Assembly (NCBI RefSeq): GCF_000688235.1
Contig: NZ_JHYO01000012.1
Span: 1 to 64,000, forward strand
From: Terasakiella pusilla DSM 6293
Lineage (GTDB): Bacteria; Pseudomonadota; Alphaproteobacteria; Rhodospirillales; Terasakiellaceae
Length of the DNA stretch: 64,000 bases
Direction: 5' to 3'
Numbering within the stretch: the first letter of the stretch is position 1; each line of letters starts with the position of its first letter. The position numbers and the translations under genes are program-made. Below are positions 43,628-53,982 of the stretch, piece after piece. A model generated the notes under the pieces. The model did no database searches. It was not told the origin of the DNA and saw only the letters and a program-made list of their open reading frames with translations.

Positions 43628-46387
43628 TTGCCTAAACACGATTTAAGACATTTTATGGATCGCGCGGAGTTGGCAGACTTTGATCTGATCCCGACACCGA
43701 CTTGGATTTTCGATCTGGGCAATTACCGTTTCTGGTGGTGCAACAAGGCTGCGTTCAAGTTCTGGGGCGTCAGCAGCGTACAGGACATGATCGACAAAGA
43801 CATGACCAGCGATAGTGACGGCACCCGCCGCCGTATGGAACAGGTCTGGGAAAAAGCCGCCACACTTGGGGAGTCGAACGAAAGCTGGACCACCTACCCG
43901 AATGGCGAACCCAAAACCGTCTATATGCGCCATCGCTCTGTTTATCTGGGTGAAAATAAATCAGAAGGTATTCTCGCCTTTATCTCCGAAGAAGTGGATT
44001 TGGGGAAAGAGCCGGAAAACCTGTTGCTGGTGGATGCTACACGCTACACGTCCGTCAATATTTCCATTTTCACACCCGAAGGGCTGTTGATGCGCCAAAA
44101 TCCGGCGGCCGCGGACGTCTATGGACAGGAAGCCATCGGGACCAAAGAAGGTCTCCCTCTTTTTGTGCGCCGCTTCCATGATGAACACCAAGGAATGGCA
44201 ATTCTTGAAAAAGCCAAAGCGCAGGAAAACAGCCACGGCGACTTTATGATGAACACCCGCTTTGGGCCACGCAAACACGCTGTTGATGTGCGCGTCACCC
44301 GTAACCCCTTAACCGGGGAGTTCAACTATATCGTCACCGAAGACGACCTGACAGAACGCGACCGCATGGAAACCGAATTGCGCCTCGCCAAGGAAAAGGC
44401 CGAACAAAGCGACAATGCGAAAAGCCAATTCCTCGCGAACATGAGCCACGAGATCAGAACCCCGATGAACGCTATCATCGGCCTTAGTCACCTCGCGTCC
44501 AAAACGGACCTTAATCCGCAGCAAAAAGACTATTTGCGCAAAATCGATGTCTCCGCCAAAAACTTGCTGGGCATCATCAATGACATTCTCGATTTTTCCA
44601 AGATCGAAGCCAAGAAAATGGAGCTGGAAAAAGTCGAGTTCGACCTGAACGAAAACTTTGAAACCCTCGTCAACCTTGTCGGCTTAAGCGCAGAACAAAA
44701 AGGGCTGGAGCTTCTCTTCAACGTCTCCCCCGATGTACCGAAAGACCTGATCGGTGATCCGCTGCGCTTGGGGCAAATTCTGTTGAACCTGACCTCCAAC
44801 GCCGTCAAGTTTACCCAAGAGGGCGAAGTCATCGTTTCAACCGAGTTGGTGGAAAAAACAGATCAGGACGTCACGCTGGAATTCAACGTGGCGGACTCCG
44901 GCATTGGTCTGAGTGACGAGCAAATCGGCAACCTGTTTCAAGCCTTTAATCAGGCGGACAATTCCAATACCCGTAAATATGGCGGCACCGGTCTTGGCCT
45001 GACCATTTCCAAGGAACTGGTGGAAATGATGGGCGGCAACGTTTCTGTCACCAGTCAGCCCGGTCAAGGCAGCACCTTCACCTTTACCGCCAAGTTCGGC
45101 TATATCGAAAATCAGCAGGCCAGTAAAAAAGTCATCTCTCGCGACATGTATTCCATGAAAGTGTTGGTGGTGGATGACAGTCGCGCATCTCGCGATATTA
45201 TGACAGCCATGCTCAATCATCTGTCTTTCGATGTCTATGCTGTGGGTAGCGGTCTGGATGCCGTCGCGGAGATCGAGAAAGCAATTTCCCTCGGGTCCCC
45301 TTACGAATTTATCGTCATGGACTGGAAAATGCCGCATATGGACGGGCTGCAGACCGCCCAACAGATTTTCAAAAACCGCCAATCCATCTTCCTGCCGAAA
45401 ATCATTATGGTTTCCGGTCAGGCCCGTGCAGCAGAAAAAGAAAAAACCGATGACACACCGGTTGACCTCTTCCTGCAAAAGCCAGTCAACCCCTCCAGCC
45501 TGTTTGACGCCATCATGACCAGCTTTGGTCAGGAAGTCGTGCGCGAACGGCCGCGCAAGCGCGAAAACAGCGAAAACCCGATAAAACTGGAATTGGCGGG
45601 CACCCGCATCCTGCTGTGTGATGACAACGAGATTAACCGACAGGTCGGTCAGGAAATTTTGCAAAGTGCCGGTATTCTGGTCGATATGGCAGAAAACGGC
45701 AAAGAAGCCTCCGACATGATTTTAAAAGAGGCCAATACACAGTATTACGATGCCATCCTAATGGATATTCAAATGCCGGAGATGGATGGCTATGAAGCCA
45801 CGGGCGTTATTCGCAGTGATGCCCGTTTCAAGCAGTTGCCCATTATTGCCATGACCGCCCATGCCATGCGCAGCGAGCATAACAAATGCCTGGCGGCCGG
45901 GATGAATGATCATCTGACAAAACCTGTTGAACCGGACCAACTGTTTGAAACATTGGCAAAATGGATCAAGGCGAGCACGCACAAAACCGAACGTGCCACG
46001 GACACTGTTCTCCCCAATCCGCACCAACACGACCCGAACCTGCTGCCGGTAAAAATGGATGGCATTGACCTTGAAGGCGGCTTGGACCGCCTTGGTGGCA
46101 ACAGCAAACTCTATCGGGAACTGCTGGAGATTTTCAGAAGAGATCGCTCAGGCTTGGTCGGCGAGATTAAGCAGGCCCTGAATGACAATGATATTGAGAA
46201 TGCGCGCATGCTGTCGCACAGTATCAAAGGGGTTGCCGGTGCCATTGCCGCCAATGACATCTTTGTTGCCTCACGCGATCTGGAAGAAGCCCTGATCCGT
46301 GGCAAAACAGAAGTTGCCCCCATTATCGACCAGTTGGAAAAGGCTTACGACACCGTGCTGAACGCGATCAATCAGTTATCAGACTGA
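43628..46387 (+). CDS. Hybrid sensor histidine kinase (PAS-HisKA-HATPase-REC-REC-HPt)
   Basis: A 919-residue soluble kinase. Order: two PAS-like domains (about 10-245), HisKA with His in [20 protein letters not shown] (about 275), HATPase ([35 protein letters not shown]), first receiver ([11 protein letters not shown], Asp in [14 protein letters not shown]), second receiver ([11 protein letters not shown], Asp in [13 protein letters not shown]) and HPt with His in [13 protein letters not shown] full phosphorelay in one chain. The start is probably TTG at 43628; an ATG 27 bases later is possible. Convergent with a diguanylate cyclase, overlapping by 16 bases. Confidence 0.93.
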   Translation: MPKHDLRHFMDRAELADFDLIPTPTWIFDLGNYRFWWCNKAAFKFWGVSSVQDMIDKDMTSDSDGTRRRMEQVWEKAATLGESNESWTTYPNGEPKTVYMRHRSVYLGENKSEGILAFISEEVDLGKEPENLLLVDATRYTSVNISIFTPEGLLMRQNPAAADVYGQEAIGTKEGLPLFVRRFHDEHQGMAILEKAKAQENSHGDFMMNTRFGPRKHAVDVRVTRNPLTGEFNYIVTEDDLTERDRMETELRLAKEKAEQSDNAKSQFLANMSHEIRTPMNAIIGLSHLASKTDLNPQQKDYLRKIDVSAKNLLGIINDILDFSKIEAKKMELEKVEFDLNENFETLVNLVGLSAEQKGLELLFNVSPDVPKDLIGDPLRLGQILLNLTSNAVKFTQEGEVIVSTELVEKTDQDVTLEFNVADSGIGLSDEQIGNLFQAFNQADNSNTRKYGGTGLGLTISKELVEMMGGNVSVTSQPGQGSTFTFTAKFGYIENQQASKKVISRDMYSMKVLVVDDSRASRDIMTAMLNHLSFDVYAVGSGLDAVAEIEKAISLGSPYEFIVMDWKMPHMDGLQTAQQIFKNRQSIFLPKIIMVSGQARAAEKEKTDDTPVDLFLQKPVNPSSLFDAIMTSFGQEVVRERPRKRENSENPIKLELAGTRILLCDDNEINRQVGQEILQSAGILVDMAENGKEASDMILKEANTQYYDAILMDIQMPEMDGYEATGVIRSDARFKQLPIIAMTAHAMRSEHNKCLAAGMNDHLTKPVEPDQLFETLAKWIKASTHKTERATDTVLPNPHQHDPNLLPVKMDGIDLEGGLDRLGGNSKLYRELLEIFRRDRSGLVGEIKQALNDNDIENARMLSHSIKGVAGAIAANDIFVASRDLEEALIRGKTEVAPIIDQLEKAYDTVLNAINQLSD

Positions 46388-47355
46388 TAGCCTTTCACCT
46401 GATTGCGGCCGGATTGTTTCGCCTGATAAAGCGCAGCATCCGCCCGTTCGATCAAGTGAGATGGCTCGATATGATCGTCTGGTCGCACAGAGACGTAACC
46501 AATGCTCATTGTCACCCGACCTTCGGTTAGGCTGTTTGTATGTTCCAAATTGAGCGCTTCAACAGATTTGCGCAGTCGTTCCGCAACCTGAAAAGCACCG
46601 TCATCTGCGGTATTGGGCAGGATAATCGCAAATTCCTCCCCGCCATATCGCGCGGCCAAATCGGTGGGGCGTAAAGCTTGCTCACCAACCACTGCCGCTA
46701 CTTTCTTTAAGCATTCGTCCCCGGCCTGATGCCCGTACGTGTCATTATAGGGTTTAAAATAATCCACATCGCACAACAACAGTGCCAGATGATCGCCTCT
46801 TCTGCGCGCCTGTAGCACATCCGCCTCAAGAGAAATATCGAACGATCGGCGATTTGCCAAATTCGTCAGCCCGTCTTTATGGGCCAGACTTTGCAACGCT
46901 TCTTCCGCACGTTTTTGTTCGGTCATATCCCGCAACGTTTCGACAACCGCAATCATATTGCCATCATCGTCATAAATCGGTCCACAGTTGATCGCCAGAT
47001 ACAGCCGTTTGGACGCACGCGGCATCACTGCCCAGTTTTCTGCCCGGACCCCGACAAATACATCATCTTTGACAGAATGGGTGGCATATAGTTTTTCAAT
47101 ATCTTCAATACGTTCCTGAACAACCAGATCGGCCAGACATTCACGGGCTTCGGGATAAAAGGCTTTCCAGTGGTCTTTGGTGCCAACCACTTCGTCTGCA
47201 CTCACATTGGTCAGACGTTCGCAGGCATTGTTCCAGATCATCACCCGCCCTTCAGGGTCCAGCACAAAAGTCGGCACGACCAGATGCTGCATCAATCGGA
47301 TGGCGAATAGATGTTCGTGAGTACTCACGTTGTCTCCTGACAACCTGCTGTCCAT
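46372..47355 (-). CDS. PAS-domain diguanylate cyclase
   Basis: A 327-residue soluble enzyme. PAS domain about 20-140 (VPTFVLDPEGRVMIWNNACERLT), then GGDEF domain with the active motif RYGGEEFAIILP (signature GGEEF). RxxD (RPTD) five residues before it is the product-inhibition site. Makes c-di-GMP from two GTP. Start ATG at 47355, or the GTG 27 bases later, which has AGGAGA upstream. Confidence 0.92.
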   Translation of the reverse strand: MDSRLSGDNVSTHEHLFAIRLMQHLVVPTFVLDPEGRVMIWNNACERLTNVSADEVVGTKDHWKAFYPEARECLADLVVQERIEDIEKLYATHSVKDDVFVGVRAENWAVMPRASKRLYLAINCGPIYDDDGNMIAVVETLRDMTEQKRAEEALQSLAHKDGLTNLANRRSFDISLEADVLQARRRGDHLALLLCDVDYFKPYNDTYGHQAGDECLKKVAAVVGEQALRPTDLAARYGGEEFAIILPNTADDGAFQVAERLRKSVEALNLEHTNSLTEGRVTMSIGYVSVRPDDHIEPSHLIERADAALYQAKQSGRNQVKGYQSDN

Positions 47356-47509
47356 TGCTTAGCCCTTGTCCCTGTCTATATATCTCTTTATGGATATATT
47401 ATTTACCTGCGGACATCCTAATGCAGACGTCGCAACCAATCAATCATATATTACAATATGTTGACATATCTCACGGCTGGGTAGAATAGCTTTGGGTCAG
47501 GGAAAAAGA

Positions 47510-48439
47510 TCAACCGTCCGCGGTAATTTGGGCAACCAGTTCACTCAAAACCTGATCGACGCGATCATTTTCGATCCGGCATGTCCCGACTTGACGGTGC
47601 CCACCACCGCCGTACGTCAGCATCAAATGCCCAACGTCCGTTTGCGAGGATCGGTCCAAAAGTGATTTACCCGTTGCCAACAGACATTTGCCCGGCTCAA
47701 TTTCCGGGATAACCTGAATGGAAATATTACACTGCGGGAAAATCGCATAGATCATAAAGCGGTTCCCGGCAAAAATCTTGTCTTCACCGCGCAGATCAAA
47801 CACCACCAGATTATCATGGACCTGCGTACATCGTTTGAGCTGACGTTCAAACAGTTCTTCATGATGGCTATAAAGATGCAGACGTTCTTCCACATCAGGG
47901 ATTTTCAGAATTTCATCGACGGGATGATGACGGCAATAAACCATCATATCCTTCATGAACTGTTCATGGGAAATGGCAAAATTGCCAACCCGATCCAAGC
48001 CTGTGCGCGGATCCAGGATAAAGTTCAACAATCCCCAAGGTTCGGGCGCCAGAATATCTTCTTCGGAGTAATGAGCCGAGTCCGCCTGATCGACAGCGGC
48101 CAGCATTTCCGTACTGATTTTTGGGAAAGCACGAGCCCCGCCAAAATGATTATAGACCACGCGCGCTGCAGACGGTGCATCAGGATCAATCACCAGATTG
48201 GTGTGTTTCCCGACCCGTTCCACCTCGCTGGCGTGGTGATCAATACACAGATAGGCATCTTCAACATAGGGCAGGTTTGTCAAAATATCCTTGGGACCGA
48301 CCTTAAAGTCACCCGCCTGAATTTCCTTGGGTTCGGCAAAAACGATCTCGTCAATCATGTCGAGTTCAAGAAGCAAGGTTCCTGACACAACGCCATCAAA
48401 ATCAGCACGTGTGACCAGGCGGTATTTCTCATCCGTCAT
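47510..48439 (-). CDS. DHH-family phosphoesterase (exopolyphosphatase-like)
   Basis: A 309-residue DHH/DHHA1 enzyme. Metal ligands are in VTRADFDGVVSG, CIDHHASEVER and AVDQADSAHYSEED; the DHHA1 domain ends with MLTYGGGGHRQVGTCRIE. Family members hydrolyse polyphosphate, pApA/c-di-NMP linear products or nanoRNA. Its position beside two c-di-GMP-related genes makes nucleotide turnover possible. AGGAG eight bases before ATG 48439 sets the start. Confidence 0.85.
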   Translation of the reverse strand: MTDEKYRLVTRADFDGVVSGTLLLELDMIDEIVFAEPKEIQAGDFKVGPKDILTNLPYVEDAYLCIDHHASEVERVGKHTNLVIDPDAPSAARVVYNHFGGARAFPKISTEMLAAVDQADSAHYSEEDILAPEPWGLLNFILDPRTGLDRVGNFAISHEQFMKDMMVYCRHHPVDEILKIPDVEERLHLYSHHEELFERQLKRCTQVHDNLVVFDLRGEDKIFAGNRFMIYAIFPQCNISIQVIPEIEPGKCLLATGKSLLDRSSQTDVGHLMLTYGGGGHRQVGTCRIENDRVDQVLSELVAQITADG

Positions 48440-48522
48440 CGTTTCGGCTCCTGTCGATTCTTCTTCCAAGTATTTTGCCGGTACAGCTTATAGTCTATGT
48501 TTATAAGATCTGCTTGTACATA

Positions 48523-50220
48523 CTAACTCTTAAATCCGGCATCAGCCATCATTTTGTAAAAATTACGGATCATCACTTCTTTTTTATGCGGGTCGGTCTC
48601 ATGTTCCGTGAACTTTTCGATAAAACTTGCCCCGCGCAAATGTTCGATTACCCGTGATTGCGCCAAGCTCATGGCATAGCCGTGCTGCCACAGCACACCT
48701 GATCCACAAAACTGTACCATTCGAATGGCACGGTCATGTAACGACGCATCTGGATTATCCAGCTTATCAATCAGCTTTGTATCGACCAGATATTTTTCAA
48801 CCGTCCGATCCAGTGCAGACAGTACTTTTTTTTGCTCGCTCTCTTCCAGCACGGAACCTTCCACAAGCAAATGCAGGTCTTTCATACAGACCAGCTTTTC
48901 TTTTGCAGAAAACTCACCGGAACAAAAATCAGAAATGGTTTTCGTGGTATTGCAGATCATCATCAGGCTTTGCTGAATGACATCTGGGTATTTTTCCCCC
49001 AACGGCGCGTCATATAAGGCCAATAAATAAGGCAGGCGCGCTGCCCCGTCCGCTAAAGAATCCAGCAACCATTTAATCGACAGACGCTCCCCGCTTTCCC
49101 CCCCCTGTTTCATACCATGTCCATAGCGACGCGTCAGCGCTTCTGCCATGTCTGATCCGCCTGTCATGCCTGTGGGGGCGACCAGACGGTTAAACAATGC
49201 CAAAAATTCCTTTTCTTCCTGCGAAGGATCATTGCGTGCCAGCGGCTGTTTGCCAGACAGTTGACGCAGGATAAAATCAAACAAAACATCGCGCGTTGCC
49301 TCCAGTCGATCCTGAGAGAACAAACGACAGATCGCCCCCACCGCTTGTGGGGCTGCACCGGTTCCCTGCACCTCTTTGCCATCCACCCAATCCAACAGGG
49401 TTGAAATCGCACTCGCCAAATTGCGCTGCGGCCCGAGCATATCCTGTATCAAGGTCGCCGACGACATAATTTCCGCCAGCAGACTGTCCAGTTCAAACTC
49501 CAGCTCTTTGCCTTTGTCGGTTTCCAGCCACTCCAGCACCAACCCCAGTTTCCCCTCCAAACTGCGATACTGCACCAGCGCTTTACACGCCAGTATATGA
49601 AAGGCCATCGGCTTGTTCACTTTTGCCGCCGCCGCATCAATTTCCTCAAGGTTGGCGCTTTCAAAGGACTTGATGGTTTTCGATTTGGAAACGGTTTTTA
49701 CCTCTTCCATAATCGCGTTGACTTCTTCAAAGATCGCGTCCCGGCGCTTGCGGGAATCTCCCCCGGTATCGCGCGCCTGCAATGTGGAGACACGATCAAT
49801 CGCAAGCGGGCTGAGGTCGGTGGTCATAAAACGCTTGGCCCGATCATGGGAATAGATCAGCTCGGACGGGATCATCCCTTCGCGGTCAAAATAGTTGCGC
49901 AACAATCGGTTCATGGTGATACGCGCGCCCAACCCCAAATAATCATCGCGGTGGGCGCAAGGGGCAGCTTCATCGATATTTGACAGGCGAAGTGGCGCGT
50001 GGCGTGGTGTCAGGCGCTGTTCCGTGATGACTTTCTCGACCTCGTTTTGGTCGGCACGCATCCAGACCCGCACCATCTGGACACCAAAAAATTCAGGATT
50101 ATCATCTTCAACAAACTCAAGAAAACAACGTTCTGCCATCTTCTTGTCGGTAAAGACCTTTTCCACAAACCAGCGGTCCTGATCATTCAAGCGGATTTCG
50201 TATTTCGTTCGTTCGCCCAT
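48523..50220 (-). CDS. Large unknown protein, paralogue of the 12179-13861 product
   Basis: A 565-residue soluble, helical protein. N-terminal domain (YEIRLNDQDRWFVEKVFTDKKMAERCF, GVQMVRVWMRADQNEVEKVITEQRL) and C-terminal domain (VQFCGSGVLWQHG, IEHLRGASFIEKFTEHE) align with the protein near tRNA-Leu. The N-terminal pattern is one I associate with uncharacterised alphaproteobacterial proteins, often beside signalling genes. Neighbours are the DHH phosphoesterase downstream and another unknown protein (50360-50974) upstream on the same strand. Confidence 0.7.
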   Translation of the reverse strand: MGERTKYEIRLNDQDRWFVEKVFTDKKMAERCFLEFVEDDNPEFFGVQMVRVWMRADQNEVEKVITEQRLTPRHAPLRLSNIDEAAPCAHRDDYLGLGARITMNRLLRNYFDREGMIPSELIYSHDRAKRFMTTDLSPLAIDRVSTLQARDTGGDSRKRRDAIFEEVNAIMEEVKTVSKSKTIKSFESANLEEIDAAAAKVNKPMAFHILACKALVQYRSLEGKLGLVLEWLETDKGKELEFELDSLLAEIMSSATLIQDMLGPQRNLASAISTLLDWVDGKEVQGTGAAPQAVGAICRLFSQDRLEATRDVLFDFILRQLSGKQPLARNDPSQEEKEFLALFNRLVAPTGMTGGSDMAEALTRRYGHGMKQGGESGERLSIKWLLDSLADGAARLPYLLALYDAPLGEKYPDVIQQSLMMICNTTKTISDFCSGEFSAKEKLVCMKDLHLLVEGSVLEESEQKKVLSALDRTVEKYLVDTKLIDKLDNPDASLHDRAIRMVQFCGSGVLWQHGYAMSLAQSRVIEHLRGASFIEKFTEHETDPHKKEVMIRNFYKMMADAGFKS

Positions 50221-50359
50221 GGTGTGATAATGCTTCTCTGTCGTAACTATTCAGGTATTCTTGTGACACCTTTCCCCACTCAAGGTTTCATAGTACGCAG
50301 AAAAATAAAATATTACCATGCCATTTATTGCAGTTTTCTATCCGAAGTTAAATTTTCGC

Positions 50360-50974
50360 CTAGTGCGCGGTTTCGTCGGACTTCTGCTTAAGCAAAATCA
50401 ACGCCTTGATGGCGTCTTCGATGGTGGCGTCGCGCTCATCCATTTCATCCTGCAACGCATCGCGCATTCCATCGCTAAAATCGGTCCAGCGTTCAACATC
50501 TTCTAATAAGGCGGCATAAGAGTCTGCTTCTTCGCTCAACCCGTCGATCAGGGCAGCGGTTGCAGACGGCATCTTCATATCGTCCTGCCCGCCCCAGAAC
50601 CCTTCGACAAATCCGGCTTCCAGTTCTTCCACCCGTTTGAGCAACACTTCCTTGGCTTCTTCCAGATTGGTGATCTTGCCCCGCGCGCTCAGCATTTTCT
50701 GGCTGGCTTCCACCGTTTTTTCCATCCGACGCCACAGCCCCATAAAGGTGGAAAAGAACGTCTCGGCTTCATCTTTGGTGACAAATTTCGGGAACTGGTC
50801 TTCCGGCCAGAAACTGGCAACAACCATCACAGGCAACAGGTCCTTGTTTGGGCTGGCTAACGCCCCAAGGACCCGCATGCGCACCACATAAAACGGTGTC
50901 TGGCTTTTATATTGATCCAGAAATTTTGCAACGCCTGCATCACCAATATATTTACCTGATTTCTTAGAAGCCAT
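50360..50974 (-). CDS. Unknown helical protein, 204 aa
   Basis: No family recognised. Soluble, helical and acidic. Segments include TPFYVVRMRVLGALASPNKDLLPVMVVASFW, a coiled-coil-like stretch (TNLEEAKEVLLKRVEELEAGF) and GFWGGQDDMKMPSATAALIDGL. It lies 139 bases upstream of the large unknown protein on the same strand and may be co-expressed with it. Confidence 0.5.
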   Translation of the reverse strand: MASKKSGKYIGDAGVAKFLDQYKSQTPFYVVRMRVLGALASPNKDLLPVMVVASFWPEDQFPKFVTKDEAETFFSTFMGLWRRMEKTVEASQKMLSARGKITNLEEAKEVLLKRVEELEAGFVEGFWGGQDDMKMPSATAALIDGLSEEADSYAALLEDVERWTDFSDGMRDALQDEMDERDATIEDAIKALILLKQKSDETAH

Positions 50975-51009
50975 GATCCATTACCCAGATTAATTAAGCT
51001 GGGCTGAAC

Positions 51010-51561
51010 CTATTGGGCATCGGCTTTCAAGTCAAAGAAAATACGTACATCATCGCCGACAACCGTATTCGCGGCCCACTGACCTTGCCCGATCCCAAAG
51101 GCCGTGCGCGACACGGTGACTTCCCCTTGGGCGTGGGCGACACCTGCGTCAATCGTCAGAGTAAAGGGCAGCTCCACCTCTTTCGTCACCCCGCGCATGG
51201 TCAGGTCAGCAATCGCCAGATAGCGACCTTCCCCCACTTTGGTGATCGTCTTGGTTTGAAATGTCGCGTTTGGATACTCACTCACATAAAACCAGTCTTG
51301 AGTGGTGATATTGCTATCACGATCGGCACTTTGAGTATCCACACTGGCAATATCAATTGTGATTTTCACCTCGCTGCCCGCAAGATCATTCACATCAAAC
51401 CGGATTTCGGAGGAAAAGGTTTTAAAAGCCCCTTCAAATTCCGCCCCGGCCTGGGTTGCGAAGAAGCCCAGCTTGCTGTCTTCCTTGCGCACGGACCAGT
51501 CGGCTGCCATCACCTGCGTTGCCATCAAAAGCGTGGTTAAAAAAGTAAAGAGACGCAGCAT
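51010..51561 (-). CDS. YceI-family periplasmic lipid-binding protein
   Basis: A 183-residue exported protein, signal peptide about 1-20 (MATQVMA). The mature part is the YceI lipocalin-like barrel: WSVRKEDSKLGFFATQAGAEFEGAFKTF, VKITIDIASVDTQS, LTMRGVTKEVELPFTL. YceI proteins bind polyisoprenoids such as quinones. Third gene of the YceI-cytochrome b561-YceI set, 3 bases after the cytochrome gene. Confidence 0.9.
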   Translation of the reverse strand: MLRLFTFLTTLLMATQVMAADWSVRKEDSKLGFFATQAGAEFEGAFKTFSSEIRFDVNDLAGSEVKITIDIASVDTQSADRDSNITTQDWFYVSEYPNATFQTKTITKVGEGRYLAIADLTMRGVTKEVELPFTLTIDAGVAHAQGEVTVSRTAFGIGQGQWAANTVVGDDVRIFFDLKADAQ

Positions 51562-51564
51562 CAA

Positions 51565-52119
51565 TCAGTTTCCTTTGTAGAAGGGCAACATGCGGGTCAG
51601 CACATTGTCTTTATTAATATAGTGATGTTTTAAGGCCGCCAGCACATGCAAGGCCAACAGGCCCAAAATGCCCCACGCCAGCAGACCATGAAATTCTTTT
51701 AAGAAGTCCACTGCCGCTTTAGACGGCGCGAGAATATTGGGAAGAGTAAACCAGCCAAAAACACTGACCGGATAGTTCGCCGCCGAACTCATAGCCCAGC
51801 CGGATAAGGGCATCACCATCATGACGGTATAAAGCGCGATATGGGAAAAATGCGCGCCCCATCTTTCAGAGGGCGCCATAGTATCCGGCAACGCAGGATT
51901 AGGGTTGGAGAAACGCCAGATCAAACGCACAACAGCCAAGGCCAGTACCCCAATCCCGATGGATTTATGCAGGGCAATCCGTTCAAACATTTCTGGGCCG
52001 ATCGGCAAATCTGTCATAGTAAAACCAATGACATAGAGGGCGATAAAGCCAAAGACCATACTCCAATGGAAAAATTTTGCGACACGACCAAAAGCGGTTT
52101 TTGTGTTTCGTAAAGACAT
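51565..52119 (-). CDS. Cytochrome b561-type membrane protein
   Basis: A 184-residue four-helix protein with His ligands for two b haems: FGRVAKFFHWSMVFGFIALYVIG, ALHKSIGIGVLALAVVRLIWRF, HFSHIALYTVMMVMPLSGWAMS and GLLALHVLAALKHHYINKDNVL. Moves electrons between quinol or periplasmic donors. A good ribosome site (GGAG) sets the start at 52119. It is sandwiched between two YceI genes; quinone supplied by YceI to a quinol-oxidising b561 is a reasonable idea. Confidence 0.92.
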   Translation of the reverse strand: MSLRNTKTAFGRVAKFFHWSMVFGFIALYVIGFTMTDLPIGPEMFERIALHKSIGIGVLALAVVRLIWRFSNPNPALPDTMAPSERWGAHFSHIALYTVMMVMPLSGWAMSSAANYPVSVFGWFTLPNILAPSKAAVDFLKEFHGLLAWGILGLLALHVLAALKHHYINKDNVLTRMLPFYKGN

Positions 52120-52150
52120 AACGTTTCTCCTGATACGCAAGATTGCAGGC

Positions 52151-52726
52151 TTATTTCGCGTATGCTTCAGTTTCGATACTGATGGTCACTTCGTCCCCCA
52201 CAGCGGGAACATAAGTTGTCATGCCAAAGTCAGAGCGTTTGATTGTCCCTGTCGCGGAAAAACCAACGGCGGGCACTTTCAACATCGGGTGATCCGCAGC
52301 TTTGTTTAGGGTGACATCCAGTGTGACTTCTTTTGTGACACCCAACAAAGTAAAATCACCGGTGATTTTGCCGGTTTTCTCGCCAGTAACTTCGATGGAT
52401 TTACTTTTAAAGACCATGGACGGGAATTTATTAACGTCAAAAAAATCCGGGCTTCTCAGATGATCATCCAGTTTGGCGACATCGGTATCCACGCTGTTGA
52501 CATTAATCTTTACATTCACAGCGCTGTTTTGCGGCTTGTCGGCATCAAAGGTCAGGCTGCCGTCAAACTCTTGAAATTCACCCTGAAAGTTTGAAAACCC
52601 CATATGGTTTACATGAAACACAATAGACGTATGGTCTTTGTCAAACGCATATTGAACAGGGTCTGCCTGTGCAAGAGAGGTGCTAAGGCCCAAAGCGACT
52701 GCAGCGGCGAGGAAAAGTTTTTTCAT
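52151..52726 (-). CDS. YceI-family periplasmic protein
   Basis: A 191-residue exported YceI protein (signal peptide about 1-21, ending AQA). YAFDKDHTSIVFHVNHMGFSNFQGEFQEFDGSLTF is close to the textbook YceI N-terminus; FTLLGVTKEVTLDVTLNKAADHPM and GFSATGTIKRSDFGM follow. First gene of the three-gene set. It begins just downstream of a possible iron-box-like AT-rich stretch (GATAATAATCGTTCGC, near 52826). Confidence 0.93.
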   Translation of the reverse strand: MKKLFLAAAVALGLSTSLAQADPVQYAFDKDHTSIVFHVNHMGFSNFQGEFQEFDGSLTFDADKPQNSAVNVKINVNSVDTDVAKLDDHLRSPDFFDVNKFPSMVFKSKSIEVTGEKTGKITGDFTLLGVTKEVTLDVTLNKAADHPMLKVPAVGFSATGTIKRSDFGMTTYVPAVGDEVTISIETEAYAK

Positions 52727-52892
52727 AAGGGGCTCCTTGAGAAAGTGGAAAGTGCTTGATCAAAACAGTAGGGAGAATTTCGCAGTGCAAAAAGAGCCAA
52801 GAATGAAAGTGATTGTTTCCAATTTGATAATAATCGTTCGCAACGGCCCTTCTTATTGTTTGACTCCCCTACACTTTACATTCTAAAAGAAG

Positions 52893-53068
52893 GGCATGGT
52901 TCCCCGATGGCTTGAGTCTAGGGGATTAAAAGGGAACATGGTGCGACGTACCCATCAGGGATCAAAACCATGGCTGCCCCCGCAACTGTAAGCGCAAATG
53001 TGCTGTCATATGCCACTGGGACACTGGGAAGGCGACAGGGCGAAAAAGCGTGAGCCAGGAGACCTGCC
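52893..53068 (+). promoter_or_regulatory. Cobalamin riboswitch
   Basis: Conserved elements appear in order: AAAGGGAA-CATGGTGC (52928-52942), GCTGCCCCCGCAACTGTAAGC (52973-52993), TGCCACTGGG (53011-53020), GGGAAGGCG, and the B12 box AGCCAGGAGACCTGCC (53053-53068). Just downstream TGAGC/GCTCA (about 53083-53098) could form the expression platform. It should switch off the cobalt uptake operon when cobalamin is abundant. Confidence 0.95.
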
Positions 53069-53178
53069 ATAAAAAAGAAGATTGAGCGGGGTGGCTCATG
53101 GTTTATCTTTCGACACACCACGAAACCATTTCACACCGCTCGATTTGTACATTTTTATATGATCGAGGGGATCACTTT

Positions 53179-53970
53179 ATGCGTAAATCTCTTTTTGCCT
53201 TGGCTGCTGCTGCGAGCCTGTCTTTTGCCACAGCCGCCCAAGCACATTTTCAACTCATTTATACACCTGACAGCAATGTCGAAAAAGCAGGCGACCTGCC
53301 GCTAAAACTCGTTTTCTGGCATCCGATGGAAAACGGTCACGCCATGGACATGGGACAGCCGCAAGAATTTTACTCGGTTTTCAAAGGTGAAAAAACCGAC
53401 CTGATGGAGACACTCAAGCCCATCAAATTCAATGGATTGACCAACGAAGCCGTAGCTTATGACGCAAGCGTCAAACTGAAACGCAATGGCGACTACGCCC
53501 TGATCACGGTCCCGGCACCTTATTTGGAAGGTAGCGAGGATATCTATATCCAGCAAATCACCAAAGTCTTTATCAACAAAGGTGCGGCACCAACCGATTG
53601 GGCAGAACCGATCGGCCTGAAAACAGAAATCGTTCCGTTGAACAAGCCGTACGGCGCGATCGTCGGCTCCACCTTCACAGGTGTTGTGTTGAAAGAAGGC
53701 AAGCCTGCCGCGGGTGTTGAAATTGAAATTGAACACATGAGCGCAGAGCCAGATATGGCCGCAAACAAACCGTCATCCGACGCCAGTGTCACCATGCCCG
53801 GTGGCGCGATTGTCGCGGTATCAGATGCCAACGGTCAATTCACCTTCGGCATTCCCAAAGCAGGATACTGGGGCTTTGCCGCCTTGGGGTCCGGCCCGGA
53901 TACAGAATTTGAAGGCAAAGAACTGTCACAAGATGCCGTCTTGTGGATTCAAGCCTTTGACTTGAAGTAA
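53179..53970 (+). CDS. DUF4198 periplasmic protein of the cobalt/nickel transporter
   Basis: A 263-residue exported protein. Signal peptide about 1-22 (AQA), followed directly by HFQLIYTP; a His at the mature N-terminus suits metal capture. DUF4198 marks include LPLKLVFWHPMENGHAMDMGQP (His/Met rich) and a C-terminal Ig-like segment (AIVAVSDANGQFTFGIPKAGYWGFAAL). Proteins like this (NikK/CbiK-like) accompany Ni/Co ECF transporters. First gene under the B12 riboswitch; GAGGGG sets the start. Confidence 0.85.
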   Translation: MRKSLFALAAAASLSFATAAQAHFQLIYTPDSNVEKAGDLPLKLVFWHPMENGHAMDMGQPQEFYSVFKGEKTDLMETLKPIKFNGLTNEAVAYDASVKLKRNGDYALITVPAPYLEGSEDIYIQQITKVFINKGAAPTDWAEPIGLKTEIVPLNKPYGAIVGSTFTGVVLKEGKPAAGVEIEIEHMSAEPDMAANKPSSDASVTMPGGAIVAVSDANGQFTFGIPKAGYWGFAALGSGPDTEFEGKELSQDAVLWIQAFDLK

Positions 53971-53982
53971 GGATGGTTTGAT

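Noticed and set aside
44837-45664. Long minus-strand frame (275 codons) antisense to the hybrid kinase
   Set aside because: Shadow frame; the plus strand is a complete kinase domain set.
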